A stretch of 64,000 nt of DNA from Chromatiales bacterium (ex Bugula neritina AB1) (GCA_001730015.1 MDLA01000129.1:42173-106172); one strand, 5' to 3'. Shown: positions 20,180 to 30,205, counted from the first letter of the stretch. Numbers and translations: made by a program. The notes: a model not told the origin generated them from the sequence alone.

Positions 20180-21283
20180 CTAGTTTCCCGCCTTGAAATT
20201 GGTCCACAAACGCGTGCGTACCCGCTGCAGCTTCGGTGGCAGCACACTCAGTGTGTACATGTTTGCTACCGCTTCAGCAGTAGGAAATGCCGCAGGGCTA
20301 CTGGTAACCGCTTCATCGATCAATGGAATCGCAGACTCATTAGCAGTGGCATACCATACAAAGTTGGTATCACCCGCTGCCACTTCCGGACGCATCATGT
20401 AGTTTAGAAACAAGTGAGCGTTATCTACATTTTTGGCATCAGCGGGGATAACCCAGCCATCGACCCAGACATTGGCCTTTCCTTCGCCGGGAGGTGCGAA
20501 GAAGTCGAGCACTACGCCAGTGTTAGCTTCTGCAGCACCAGACATCGCGAGTAATCCATCCGGACCCCATGTGACGGAAACACAGAACTCTTTCTCAGGC
20601 ATACGCTGGTAGGCATAGTTATCGAACGTTTTGATGAACGGGCGGATCTTAGCCAGCATTTCGCCTACTTTGGCGTAGTCAGCTTTGTCAGTGGAGCTCG
20701 GGTTCAGACCGAGGTAGGCCAATGCCATCGGGATAACATCGGTCGGAGAATCGAGAAATGACACACCACACTCGGCCACTTTTTCCATGTGTGCGGGGTC
20801 GAAAATTAGATCCAGAGAACCGATTGGCGCTTCGGGATAGGTCGCCTTTACCAGCTCTTCGTTGTAGGTTACCCCGTGCGTTCCCCACATATAAGGGACG
20901 ATGTATTTATTTCCCTCATCCCAGTTGGACGACAACTGGTTCATCACATCACTGCGCATGTGCTTGAAGTTATCGAGCTTGCTCTTATCGAGCGGCTGCA
21001 GAATACCAGCGGGAATAAGCCGCGCAATCTGAGTACCGGAGTGACTGACAACATCGTAACCGGTGCTGCCGGCCAGCAACTTTGAATCGACCGTTTCTAC
21101 CGAGTCGTAGTTGTCGTAGGTAACCTTTATGTCATACTCTTTTTCGAAATTGGCGATTGTCTCTTCGCCAATATACTCGCCCCAGTTGTAGACACTCAAT
21201 GTGCCTTCGGCCTGGGCAAGGCTGGCTGAAGCCAGTAACGCCGCTGTGCTTACAGTGCACAGTATGTGTCGGATTATTCTCAC
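20180..21283 (-). CDS. potF: Periplasmic polyamine/amine-binding protein (PotF/PotD family)
   Basis: This is the periplasmic receptor of the amine importer. A cleavable signal peptide (RIIRHILCTVSTAALLASA, then SLAQAEG) is followed by TLSVYNWGEYIGEETIANFE, the PotF/PotD start. The GTG at 21283 is chosen because GGAGGAT lies just upstream; the longer frame from 21343 has no such site and would spoil the signal peptide. The length is 367 residues. WVDGWVIPADAKNVDNAH is also typical of the family. Whether it binds putrescine or a methylated amine cannot be read from the sequence by eye. Confidence 0.92.
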   Translation of the reverse strand: MRIIRHILCTVSTAALLASASLAQAEGTLSVYNWGEYIGEETIANFEKEYDIKVTYDNYDSVETVDSKLLAGSTGYDVVSHSGTQIARLIPAGILQPLDKSKLDNFKHMRSDVMNQLSSNWDEGNKYIVPYMWGTHGVTYNEELVKATYPEAPIGSLDLIFDPAHMEKVAECGVSFLDSPTDVIPMALAYLGLNPSSTDKADYAKVGEMLAKIRPFIKTFDNYAYQRMPEKEFCVSVTWGPDGLLAMSGAAEANTGVVLDFFAPPGEGKANVWVDGWVIPADAKNVDNAHLFLNYMMRPEVAAGDTNFVWYATANESAIPLIDEAVTSSPAAFPTAEAVANMYTLSVLPPKLQRVRTRLWTNFKAGN

Positions 21284-21358
21284 TCGTTTGATCCTCCAGA
21301 AAGTGTTGATTTCAGTCCGGCAAATACACCGAACTATCTCCAATTAAGTTATTGAACT

Positions 21359-21386
21359 AATATACTTAAATTCAGCTCTGAGTCAC
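21359..21386 (-). promoter_or_regulatory. Weak candidate promoter upstream of potF
   Basis: On the minus strand GTGACT (21381-21386) and TATATT (21359-21364) are separated by 16 bases. Transcription would start about 70 bases before the potF GTG. The -35 is imperfect and overlaps the end of the 38-codon reading frame after the Rieske gene, so an internal promoter for the transporter genes is possible but unproven. Confidence 0.3.
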
Positions 21387-21499
21387 GCAGACAGCTGTAG
21401 AAACTCCGCCTGCCACACCGTCATTCTACCGTAATCTTCGGCCCGTGTTTGCCCGGCGACGGCAGTAAGCAATCCTTTTTCCGCCGGGTTTATGATCAT
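21383..21499 (-). CDS. Possible translationally coupled 38-residue protein
   Basis: An ATG overlaps the Rieske-gene stop as ATGA (21499-21496) and opens a 38-codon frame ending in TGA at 21383. The product (starting MIINPAEKGLLTAV, ending VWQAEFLQLSA) matches nothing I recognise. Start-stop overlap is a common sign of translational coupling, but no independent ribosome site was identified. It could instead be chance, or a remnant of a longer Rieske C-terminus left by a frameshift. Confidence 0.3.
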   Translation of the reverse strand: MIINPAEKGLLTAVAGQTRAEDYGRMTVWQAEFLQLSA

Positions 21500-22668
21500 G
21501 CAGTCGGACCAGCTCGTTGCATACTCTCGTTTATTGCGGCCAGTTCCTGTTCCGGAGGCGCATGCAACAGCCGGGCAACCGGCAACTGCGATTGTATTCG
21601 GTGGTGATACAGCCGCACGCCTTCCTCAAGGCTCGACAATCTCGGCGGGCTCCATGCGCTGGAACGCATCGCCTGTTGCAACTGCCCGACGAAGTCATCA
21701 TCTTCCTTAGCCGTTTCATTGTTGATGCGAACATTCAGGTAGCGCGCCGCACGAACCTCCCGGCGCTTGTCGGGCAAGGCGTAAGTGCGCGACAAATAAC
21801 GGGTGGAATCCGGTGACTCCGGCAATGTCATATAGATTTCCATCATGTCCGGATAAAAACCGAAGATCAGATTCGGAAACAGCTGGAAATAGAACCAGAG
21901 CTTCTGCCGGTCTGCAGGTAAATGATCAAACTCCGGCAACAGATGCTGGTAATGGCGGACACTCCAGGCCTTCGCCGGACGATCGCTGACCGTCCCGCGT
22001 GAAACTAAAAACCCGCTCTCTTCGGTATCGAGGTAATCGTGACCATAGAGCTGGTATAGCGACGGATGACCGACCGGCACGTGATAGCCTTCGTTGTCTA
22101 TATCGTGAATTGTTTTCCAGTTAAAGGGCTTGTGTTCCTCTGTACTCTCATACAAGGGCTGCAACTGCTCTGGCAGATAGGGCTTAACCTCATGGGCAAT
22201 CGGCGCTAACTGCGCTCTTAACGCAGGCCCGCCTGACTGCAGACGAACGAAAATAAAACCCATCCACACTTCAAGCTCTACCGATTTTAAAGCAATGGAT
22301 TTTTTATCAAAGTTTTCAAATGTGGCCAGGGCAGGCACACCTTTTAACTTTCCTTCAAGTGAGTAGGACCAGCCGTGGAACGGGCATATCATGGCACGGG
22401 GACAATGCCCGCTTTTTCCCGCTGCTATACGCCCGCCCCGATGCCGACATACATTGTGGAACGCATTAATGCCATTACTTTGATCCCTGATCACCACAAT
22501 CTGCTCATCAAAAGCATCAAAGGTAAGGTAGTCGCCCGGCTCAGAGATATCACTGATATGCCCGACCAGCAACCAGTTAACCTTAAACAGGTGTTCAACC
22601 TCAAGATTGAAAAACTCCTGAGACTGGTAAGTCCACGGAGCCAGTAGATCAGAACATTCATCTTTCAC
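21496..22668 (-). CDS. Rieske non-heme iron oxygenase alpha subunit, quaternary-amine type
   Basis: This oxygenase component of 390 residues has a Rieske [2Fe-2S] domain with Cys74, His76, Cys95 and His98 (CRHRGGRI, CPFHGWSY). The catalytic domain has iron ligands His196 and His201 in NEGYHVPVGH. The residue three before His196, usually a bridging Asp in aromatic dioxygenases, is Glu193. A Glu there is found in the carnitine and glycine-betaine oxygenases, so N-demethylation or C-N cleavage of an amine is the best guess. The start is GTG. It lies between the aminotransferase and the Pot genes. No dedicated reductase gene is present nearby. Confidence 0.9.
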   Translation of the reverse strand: MKDECSDLLAPWTYQSQEFFNLEVEHLFKVNWLLVGHISDISEPGDYLTFDAFDEQIVVIRDQSNGINAFHNVCRHRGGRIAAGKSGHCPRAMICPFHGWSYSLEGKLKGVPALATFENFDKKSIALKSVELEVWMGFIFVRLQSGGPALRAQLAPIAHEVKPYLPEQLQPLYESTEEHKPFNWKTIHDIDNEGYHVPVGHPSLYQLYGHDYLDTEESGFLVSRGTVSDRPAKAWSVRHYQHLLPEFDHLPADRQKLWFYFQLFPNLIFGFYPDMMEIYMTLPESPDSTRYLSRTYALPDKRREVRAARYLNVRINNETAKEDDDFVGQLQQAMRSSAWSPPRLSSLEEGVRLYHHRIQSQLPVARLLHAPPEQELAAINESMQRAGPTA

Positions 22669-22694
22669 GTTAATTTACCCATCTACAGGTGAAT

Positions 22695-24080
22695 TCAGGC
22701 ATTTTCGTTGATTTCATCGTAAGCACGCCGAAGCCCTTCACGCAGCAATGACACCAGATGGTCGATTTCCTCCCGCGTGATAACCAGAGGCGGCGACATC
22801 ACGCACATTGAATAAATCGGGCGGACAATCAGCCCCAGTTCCTGACAGTGTTTATCTATACACTCCCCGACACTCCATCCGGCGGTCTCATCGATCAGAT
22901 CATCCCGACACTCAACACACGCCATCAACCCTTCGCCGCGAACGTCTATCACCATCGGGTTGTCTCGCAGTAATTGCAACTGCTGCTGAAAATAAGGTGC
23001 GACATCACGTACGTGCTCAAGCAGGTTTTCACGTTCCATAATCTCGATATTTTTCAGCGCCGCGACACAGGCAACAGGGTGACCGGAATAGGTAAATCCG
23101 TTGGCAAAAATCTTCTCTTCGTGACCGAGCGCCGCAAGCTCATGCAATAGCTTGTCCGATATCAGCGTGGCGCCCAGAGGAATATAGCCAGAGGTGATGC
23201 CCTTGGCCGTGGTAATTATATCCGGCACCACGCCAAAGACAGCCTCACACGAGAAAAAATGCCCGAGCCTGCCAAAAGCCGTCACGACTTCATCGGCTAT
23301 AAATAATATATCGTGCTCACGACACAGATCGGCACAGCGTGAATAATAACCGGCTGGCGGAACCACCACACCACCCGACGCCAGTATCGGCTCGGCTATA
23401 AACGCGGCAACATTACCAGCACCCAGCGCACTGATTTTATCCTGAAATTCCGCGACCAGCAGATCGCAGAATCCAGACTCAGACATGCCATCGGGACGAT
23501 GAATCGGGTTGGGATTGCGTAAGTAATGGAAGCGTTCTGTATCGTGGTCAAGGTATTTTTTATCCTTCGCCTTACCGGAACACGAGGCCGACAGATAGGT
23601 ACTGCCGTGGTAGCCGTTTTCACGGCCGATAATGTGTTTTTTTTCCGCTCGGCCCAGCAGATTATTGCGAAAGCAGACAAACCGTATGGCAGTATCAACA
23701 GCAGTTGACCCCCCGGTTGTAAAAAACACATGGTTCAGGTCACCAGGCGATAATTCCCCTAGCTTTTCCGCCAGTTGCCCGGCCGGCTCGCTGGCGAGAC
23801 TCCAGGGGCTGTTGTATGACAACTGCATAATCTGCTCCGCCACGGCATCAGCCATTTCACGACGCCCGTGGCCAATATTTATACACCACATCCCCGCTGG
23901 TGCATCGAGTAGTTTATTGCCCTCTGAGTCGTAAACATACACGCCCTCCCCGCGCGACAACACGGTGCGCCGGTTGACATCAAAGCTGTTGATATCATCC
24001 CAGGGATGAATAAACTGATTATCCCGAACCTGCACAGGTGTTAGTGCCGGTGAATTATGTCGAGCAGCGTCAGCACTCAT
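22695..24080 (-). CDS. Class III (omega) aminotransferase, PLP-dependent
   Basis: This enzyme transfers an amino group from a terminal amine such as putrescine or another omega-amino compound to a keto acid. The chosen ATG at 24080 has CGGAG seven bases upstream; a TTG at 24101 is less likely. The length is 461 residues. [20 protein letters not shown] N-terminus, [18 protein letters not shown] (PLP phosphate), [15 protein letters not shown] (Asp on the PLP nitrogen) and the PLP-lysine segment [15 protein letters not shown] are present. It resembles SpuC-type putrescine-pyruvate transaminases. It is first of a minus-strand run of aminotransferase, Rieske, potFGHI and cupin. Confidence 0.9.
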   Translation of the reverse strand: MSADAARHNSPALTPVQVRDNQFIHPWDDINSFDVNRRTVLSRGEGVYVYDSEGNKLLDAPAGMWCINIGHGRREMADAVAEQIMQLSYNSPWSLASEPAGQLAEKLGELSPGDLNHVFFTTGGSTAVDTAIRFVCFRNNLLGRAEKKHIIGRENGYHGSTYLSASCSGKAKDKKYLDHDTERFHYLRNPNPIHRPDGMSESGFCDLLVAEFQDKISALGAGNVAAFIAEPILASGGVVVPPAGYYSRCADLCREHDILFIADEVVTAFGRLGHFFSCEAVFGVVPDIITTAKGITSGYIPLGATLISDKLLHELAALGHEEKIFANGFTYSGHPVACVAALKNIEIMERENLLEHVRDVAPYFQQQLQLLRDNPMVIDVRGEGLMACVECRDDLIDETAGWSVGECIDKHCQELGLIVRPIYSMCVMSPPLVITREEIDHLVSLLREGLRRAYDEINENA

Positions 24081-24150
24081 TGGAGACTCCGTAGCGGTCA
24101 ATTGTATACTTCTACCACGAAGCCCCGCTTAGAGAAACCGGAAACTGCCA

Positions 24151-26175
24151 ATGCGTGATCCCCGATATGATGTTCTGTTTGATCCACTTGAAATCGGTCC
24201 GGTAACCAGCCGCAATCGCTTCTATCAGGTACCGCACTGTTCCGGCATGGGTCGCTCCCGCCCGAAAACTCTGGCGGCCATGCGTGCAATGAAGGCAGAG
24301 GGTGGCTGGGGGGTCGTATGTACTGAATACTGCTCAGTTCACCCCACGTCAGATGACGCAGCGTATCAGTTTGCAACTCTGTGGGATCAGCAGGATATCA
24401 CCGCCAATGCACTGATGGTCGATGCGGTACATGAACACAACTCGCTCGCCGGTGTAGAGCTGTGGCTGGGTGGTAACTATATATCTAACTACGATTCACG
24501 CACACCGCCGCTCGGTCTGCAAAGCCGCCCCTCTACCCACGGCATCCATCCGGTGCAAAGTAAACGTGTCGATAAAAAAGATATTCGAAACCTCATTCGC
24601 TGGCACAGCAACGCCGCCCGGCGCGCGGTTGATGCGGGCTTTGATATTGTCTATGTCTATGCCACCCACGGGTATCTGCTGTCAGAATTTCTTGACTCTT
24701 CCAGCAATGATCGCTGCGACGAATACGGCGGCAGTCTCGAAAACCGCGTTCGTATTGTTAAGGAACTTATAGAATCAACCCGTGAAGCCGTTGGTGACAA
24801 ATGCGCTATAGCCACGCGGTTCAGTGTTGATCTCGCTGACAGCGAATCCTATGATGCTTTCGCAATGCTGGCCGAGCTACCCGATCTATGGGACCTCACA
24901 GTCAATGACTATGATATAGAAATGGGGCCGTCGCGTTTTGTCAAAGAAGCCGCACTGTCTGCACACGTCAGCAAAGCCAAAGCACTCACCAGCAAACCTG
25001 TAGTAGCCGTAGGCCGGTTTACTTCACCGGATACAATGGCACAGGTTATTCGCAATGGCACACAAGATATGATCGGCGCAGCCCGACCTTCAATTGCAGA
25101 CCCGTTTCTACCGAATAAAATTGAGCAAGGCAGAATAGATGATATCCGCGAGTGCATTGGCTGCAACGTCTGCTATGCACACAACTCACTGGGTATACCA
25201 ATACGCTGCACGCAAAACCCGACAATGGGCGAGGAGTGGCGCAAAGGCTGGCACCCGGAAATTATCAACCGCATGAGCAAGCCGAACGAGACCGCCCTGA
25301 TCGTCGGAGCCGGCCCTGCCGGGCTGGAAGCCGCACGCGTACTCGGTGAGTGCGGATTTGAAGTTCTGATAGCGGAAGCCCGAACCGAGGCCGGCGGCCG
25401 GGTAGCCTGTGAAAGCAGACTACATGGTTTGGCAGAGTGGTCGCGGGTAACCGACTGGCGACTAGGCCAAATTAACAAGCAAGCTAACGTCAGCCTATAC
25501 CTCGACAGCAATATGACAGCAACGGACGTATTCGACACCGGCGTAAACCACGTTATCATTGCCACCGGCAGTCACTGGACAACAGACGGTATCGGTCGCC
25601 ACCTCTATACCACGTTTGAAGGCCATGATCATCCCTGTGTGATTTCCGCCGATAGTATTTTACACAACACCCACAGCGAAATCGGGCACTACCTTATATT
25701 CGACGACGATCACTTCTATATGGGTCCGGTTCTCGCGGCTGAACTGCTCGCGCGCGGCAATCAGGTAACACTCGTTAACCCCATGGGCCGGCTATGTGAC
25801 TGGGGTCGACATACCGACGAACACCATGCAGCCAACGTTGCCCTCTATAACAGTGACGTGAAAATTGCCACCAATCAGTTGCTTACCCGCGTAAGCGACA
25901 CGGAGATCGTCACCCGCTGTATTTTTTCCAAAGAACTGTTTCACCACTCGGCAGACTGGGTAATTCCACTGACAAGACAACACCCTGACGATACCCTTTA
26001 CCAAAGCCTGCTCACACACCCCGATCGAAGCAAACTCACCTCTTTGCAACACACTGGTGATTGCCGCGCGCCGGGGCTCATCGCGCAAGCCGTTTACGCG
26101 GGCTACGAGACAGCAATAAATCTCGGCAGACAAACAGATAGTGATATACCGGATTTTAAACGCGAACTGCCCTGA
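24151..26175 (+). CDS. Trimethylamine-dehydrogenase-like FMN/4Fe-4S/ADP flavoprotein
   Basis: This 674-residue enzyme would oxidatively demethylate a small amine and pass electrons to an electron-transfer flavoprotein. The N-terminal TIM barrel keeps RNRFYQVPHC, whose Cys30 holds FMN covalently in trimethylamine dehydrogenase. Tyr and His of the VYATHGY segment match its Tyr169/His172. CIGCNVC plus the Cys of IRCTQNP bind the [4Fe-4S] cluster, and IVGAGPAGLEAARVLGECG begins the C-terminal dinucleotide domain. By my recalled alignment, Tyr60 is kept but the pocket residues Trp264, Asp267 and Trp355 are replaced by Tyr, Glu and Asn, so the substrate is probably not trimethylamine. Related dimethylglycine and dimethylamine enzymes are alternatives. 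Confidence 0.9.
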   Translation: MRDPRYDVLFDPLEIGPVTSRNRFYQVPHCSGMGRSRPKTLAAMRAMKAEGGWGVVCTEYCSVHPTSDDAAYQFATLWDQQDITANALMVDAVHEHNSLAGVELWLGGNYISNYDSRTPPLGLQSRPSTHGIHPVQSKRVDKKDIRNLIRWHSNAARRAVDAGFDIVYVYATHGYLLSEFLDSSSNDRCDEYGGSLENRVRIVKELIESTREAVGDKCAIATRFSVDLADSESYDAFAMLAELPDLWDLTVNDYDIEMGPSRFVKEAALSAHVSKAKALTSKPVVAVGRFTSPDTMAQVIRNGTQDMIGAARPSIADPFLPNKIEQGRIDDIRECIGCNVCYAHNSLGIPIRCTQNPTMGEEWRKGWHPEIINRMSKPNETALIVGAGPAGLEAARVLGECGFEVLIAEARTEAGGRVACESRLHGLAEWSRVTDWRLGQINKQANVSLYLDSNMTATDVFDTGVNHVIIATGSHWTTDGIGRHLYTTFEGHDHPCVISADSILHNTHSEIGHYLIFDDDHFYMGPVLAAELLARGNQVTLVNPMGRLCDWGRHTDEHHAANVALYNSDVKIATNQLLTRVSDTEIVTRCIFSKELFHHSADWVIPLTRQHPDDTLYQSLLTHPDRSKLTSLQHTGDCRAPGLIAQAVYAGYETAINLGRQTDSDIPDFKRELP

Positions 26176-26232
26176 TTTCCGATCAGCTCCAGACAAAATA
26201 CCAAAAGCAAGGCCAAAAACACCCACCGGTAC

Positions 26233-26260
26233 AGTGGCGATAATTATCGCCACTTTTTAT
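26233..26260 (+). terminator. Intrinsic terminator after the TMADH-like gene
   Basis: AGTGGCGATAA and TTATCGCCACT pair perfectly over 11 bp with no spacer, although a few central bases must form the loop, and TTTTAT follows. It lies about 60 bases after the stop at 26175 and clearly ends that transcript. Confidence 0.85.
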
Positions 26261-26530
26261 AGCTTTCAGCGTTTATATCACCCAAAGTAACGCCGCTGAA
26301 TTACTGACGCAATCATTACCTCACATGGCGAATTGCGCGGTACGAAAATTGCCCGCCGAACTAGTTCGCAAAATTTAGCGAAAGCCCATCTGCCACGAAG
26401 CACAAAAAACTGACACCAATCGGTACAACCCCGGTGAGTCAGCTATTCCACCACCAGCGCCAGATGATCTGACTTAAATACTAATGAGTAAAACAGACGT
26501 ACCTTGAGTGCTGTAAAAAATCCATCCAGA
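26261..26530. other. Intergenic region before the c-di-GMP protein
   Basis: No gene or RNA is recognised here. The stretch must hold the promoter of the GGDEF gene, but no clear -35/-10 pair is visible. A short frame at 26484 (starting ATGAGTAAAACA) stops after seven codons and is not considered real. Confidence 0.4.
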
Positions 26531-29500
26531 ATGAAGGTTTCTCTGGCTCATACAGGAAACCTGCTGTCACAATCAGTCTATGACGAGGCCTTTCTGAGGT
26601 ACTCTGACGGATACTGTGTGTTCGATCAGAACGGAATATTGTCCGCCTTTTCAAGCAACTTCCCACAGCTTTATCCATCGCTTGCAAAAGATATCACGCC
26701 CGGCATTTCGTTCCGCGAGTATCTGCGCCGGTTCTATCTGCATCAAGCCATCCAGAACCTGCCCCGAATCACTGACCTTGATGCCTGGCTGGATGATCAG
26801 TGTCAGTTACTCGGTGAGCCGAACTACTCGTATTATCATCATCTACATGACGGTCGTTCCATTGAAATCCGGTACCATAAAGTCAGTTCCGGCGAATCAA
26901 TGTTTATAGCCTTCGATGTGACCACACTGCGAAAACAGCAAGATGAAATACACACCAGTCAGGCAAACTTCTATTCATTTGCAGCACTTGCCTGTGACTG
27001 GTTCTGGGAGCTCGATAAAAACCTCTGTTATCGTTACCACTCTACCCACCGAGCTCCACCGTCAGGCATAGACTGCAGCTCAATTATCGGTCAATCGCGC
27101 ATAGACTCTATGGTGCATCGCGTTGTGCATGACGATGAATTCGATCAGCACAACCAGGCCCTGTTAAATCACCAGACGCTCGACGTCACACTCACCTGGC
27201 TGAACGACAACGATCGAAAGATATATAGCCGCATAAAGGCCGAGCCACGCTTTACCCGGCATGGCATTTTCACCGGCTATTTCGGCGGCGGTACCGATGT
27301 AACCGAACAGATGTTGCTGCGAGAGCAGCTGGTACGTCATGCCCAGTATGACTACATCACCAAGCTTCTGACCAAGCGCGCATTTGAAACGGCACTCAAC
27401 GAATCGTTGTCAAAATGCCGGACCAGAAAAATGCAATTTGTTTTATGCATGATAGATCTTGACAAATTCAAGGAAGTCAATGATCAGAGCGGGCACGCAG
27501 CCGGTGATGAGTTATTGAAGCAACTCGGGCCTTTGATTAAAAACCATTTTAGCGAAAATTCAATTATCGGTCGCGTAGGTGGAGACGAATTCGCAGCAAT
27601 TATAGACTGCAACATAGAAGAAGGTCTGAAACTCACCGGGCAATTGATTTCAACATTGACGAGTACGCCGTTTAAATGGAAAGAACGCGCACACCGAATA
27701 AGTGCAAGCGCCGGAATCATTTCACTCGATGGCAGTAAAACGGCGTTGGAAATGATGTCTCACGCCGATGAAGCCTGCTACCTCGCCAAGCAAACCGGGC
27801 GCGGTCGGGTGGTCAATTACCATGAGCAAGACCGCAATCCAGTTGCAATAGAACGTATAAACTCCACACCCGCTTCCACCACCAAGAAATCAACACAACT
27901 GGCAACCACGTCAGCAGCGGGCCCGACAGCGAAGCGCCAGCCGCTGGTCGCTCTGATCATGGATTACCTCAGCAATGAAAAGCTGGCCACAGCAAAGGTA
28001 ATTCAGAACAAGCTGAAGTCATTTAGAATCGGCAGTTTTATTACTGTTGTCGAGCAACCCCTGCCTGGTTCACCTGAAAACACTGCGGTATTCCCAAGCC
28101 ACCCCGAAACACTGAATGTAAACGCGGTAATTGCTTTCGCAAGTGGCCTGGGAAATAACTTAACCCTGCCTGAATTTCGTGCCGTTATAGATCAGTACAG
28201 ACACGTCCCGATAGTCAGTATCGGTGCGGCACTGGAAGACGTCACTACCGTAGCCGCTGATAACCAGCAGTCAATCCGGGACCTTATGCACCACCTGATC
28301 AGCAATCTGCATCGGCGACGATTCGCTTTTCTGCGCTCTTGCGATCACGATATAGATTCCATTGAACGCGAACAGGTGTTCCGCGATGTTCTGGCGGAAA
28401 ATGCATTACCCGTCGTTGAAGAGAGAATTTTATCGGCCAGTGTCTTCTGTTCAAACAGTTATCAGACCACATCGGATCTATTAAAATCAGACCGCAACAT
28501 CGATGCAATTATCTGCAGCGACAACAGCGTTGCAGCCTCTGTTGTCAATGCACTATATGATCTCGAACTACGCGTACCGGAAGATGTTGTCGTCAGCGGT
28601 TTTGATAACGGTGTCGACAGTAATGAATGCACACCCAATCTAACGGCTGCCCGCATCAACCCCGAAACTCTGGCTGACAACGTAACTTCTGCCATCGTCA
28701 GACGGCTCGAGACGCCTCTCAATCAAAACGCCGACAACACGATTCGAATACCTGCTGAAGTAAGTGTTTACCCGACTACACACGATTTAACATATCCGGC
28801 ACAATCACCGCCGCTGGAACTTGAAAGAGAACTTTTCGACAATCCGCAAGGTGCCTGCATGGCAATCACAAGCCAGCTGATCCTGTTGCAATCCAGTCAG
28901 AAAGCGGTTAACTCTGTAGATATCCCGTGGACCAGATTACTCAACAAAGCCCTTCAGAGCGGCGACGAGAATTTTCTCAATCAATTAAAAACCGTATGCA
29001 TCGATAATGGTGGAATCAGCTACTGTAATTCGCTGCGTGAGACGCGCTCGGCTCTGAATCGCTTATATATATCCATGGGAAACACTTCAACCGTTCTTCC
29101 GGGCTTTACACAAATAGCTCTGGCACTACAACATCTCGACACATTAATCGAAAACTACGACAGCAAAGCCACGCAAGAGCGGCAACGCACAGAAAATTTC
29201 CATGAAAACTTCTCGCGGCAGTTATCTAAATGCCGGTCCGCGGGGAGCTTACCCGATTTCATCGACAGCAGTTTTGCCAGCGCCGGTATCAACAACGCTT
29301 TTCTGGTACTGTACCCGGACGGTAACCGCGGTGACAGTGATCGCGCCAACTTGCAACTGGCATACGCGCGCGTCGACGGCAAGAGACAACTGACACGCGA
29401 TAAATCATTCCCTGGAAAACAGATCCTGCCGCAGCAATACCATCCAATACTGTGCAACAACAATCTGGTTCTAACTACACTGCATTCAACCGACGTCCAG

Positions 29501-30205
29501 TACGGTTACCTGCTGGTCAGCAACAACAACTGCAACGCACTGCAGCTAAGAAGTATCTCAAGTAATATTTCCAACATGCTGCACAATATAAATCGCATCA
29601 GGGAAAAGGAACTACACACTACCGAACTCCAGGAAATAAACCGGGAGCTCGCCGAACGCTCCAACTACGACTCTACTACCGGTCTACCCAACCGGTCTTT
29701 ATTTGTCCACCAGATCGATCAGGCCATCGTTAACAGCGAGCAACAGCCTGCACCGATCCCTGTAATCCTGATCGGAATCGGTGAAAACGGCATCCTCGAC
29801 AATCCTTACCATCGACAGGACAGTCACTATCTGTTTCGAGCGATGGCGATTCGCTTAGCCGATGAATTCGATTCTACCAAACTGATTGCCCGCGTCGGAG
29901 AAAGAGAATTTGCAATCATCAGTCACCACAACATCAGCGTCGAAGAAGCAACACAGCTTGCGCAAAAGGCAGTCGAAATAGTTAACGCACCCTATCTCAT
30001 GAAGGGAAGGCAAATCTGTGTTAATGCAAGCGCAGGTATAGCTCATTATCCGGTTCATGGTACAAACGCAGAAGAGCTGCTGGGCAATGCATACACCGCA
30101 CTACGCCACTCTATAAATTCTACGGTATACAGCTGCTGTGTATTCACACAGGAGATGACTACCTCCGCAATCAACAAATGGCAACTGGAACAAGACATGC
30201 GCTAG
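26531..30205 (+). CDS. PAS-GGDEF-LacI-type sensor-GGDEF protein, N-terminal part before an amber codon
   Basis: This is a cytoplasmic c-di-GMP signalling protein of 1224 residues up to the TAG. The order is a PAS-like region (to about 130), a second PAS domain ending YFGGGTDVTEQ (to about 270), and GGDEF domain 1 with IDLDKFKEVNDQSGH and RVGGDEFAA (about 290-440). A LacI-type sugar-binding-like domain follows (about 465-760, with IICSDNSVAASVV and VVVSGFDNGVDS), then a GAF-like region, and a second degenerate GGDEF (VGEREFAII, about 1030-1215). The first GGDEF keeps the catalytic signature. The ATG at 26531 is chosen; a TTG at 26504 is also in frame. The frame continues past the TAG into an EAL domain. 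Confidence 0.85.
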   Translation: MKVSLAHTGNLLSQSVYDEAFLRYSDGYCVFDQNGILSAFSSNFPQLYPSLAKDITPGISFREYLRRFYLHQAIQNLPRITDLDAWLDDQCQLLGEPNYSYYHHLHDGRSIEIRYHKVSSGESMFIAFDVTTLRKQQDEIHTSQANFYSFAALACDWFWELDKNLCYRYHSTHRAPPSGIDCSSIIGQSRIDSMVHRVVHDDEFDQHNQALLNHQTLDVTLTWLNDNDRKIYSRIKAEPRFTRHGIFTGYFGGGTDVTEQMLLREQLVRHAQYDYITKLLTKRAFETALNESLSKCRTRKMQFVLCMIDLDKFKEVNDQSGHAAGDELLKQLGPLIKNHFSENSIIGRVGGDEFAAIIDCNIEEGLKLTGQLISTLTSTPFKWKERAHRISASAGIISLDGSKTALEMMSHADEACYLAKQTGRGRVVNYHEQDRNPVAIERINSTPASTTKKSTQLATTSAAGPTAKRQPLVALIMDYLSNEKLATAKVIQNKLKSFRIGSFITVVEQPLPGSPENTAVFPSHPETLNVNAVIAFASGLGNNLTLPEFRAVIDQYRHVPIVSIGAALEDVTTVAADNQQSIRDLMHHLISNLHRRRFAFLRSCDHDIDSIEREQVFRDVLAENALPVVEERILSASVFCSNSYQTTSDLLKSDRNIDAIICSDNSVAASVVNALYDLELRVPEDVVVSGFDNGVDSNECTPNLTAARINPETLADNVTSAIVRRLETPLNQNADNTIRIPAEVSVYPTTHDLTYPAQSPPLELERELFDNPQGACMAITSQLILLQSSQKAVNSVDIPWTRLLNKALQSGDENFLNQLKTVCIDNGGISYCNSLRETRSALNRLYISMGNTSTVLPGFTQIALALQHLDTLIENYDSKATQERQRTENFHENFSRQLSKCRSAGSLPDFIDSSFASAGINNAFLVLYPDGNRGDSDRANLQLAYARVDGKRQLTRDKSFPGKQILPQQYHPILCNNNLVLTTLHSTDVQYGYLLVSNNNCNALQLRSISSNISNMLHNINRIREKELHTTELQEINRELAERSNYDSTTGLPNRSLFVHQIDQAIVNSEQQPAPIPVILIGIGENGILDNPYHRQDSHYLFRAMAIRLADEFDSTKLIARVGEREFAIISHHNISVEEATQLAQKAVEIVNAPYLMKGRQICVNASAGIAHYPVHGTNAEELLGNAYTALRHSINSTVYSCCVFTQEMTTSAINKWQLEQDMR

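Noticed and set aside
30203..30205. Pyrrolysine insertion
   Set aside because: Neither interrupted gene is a methylamine methyltransferase, and CAG fits both positions; no pyl genes are seen.
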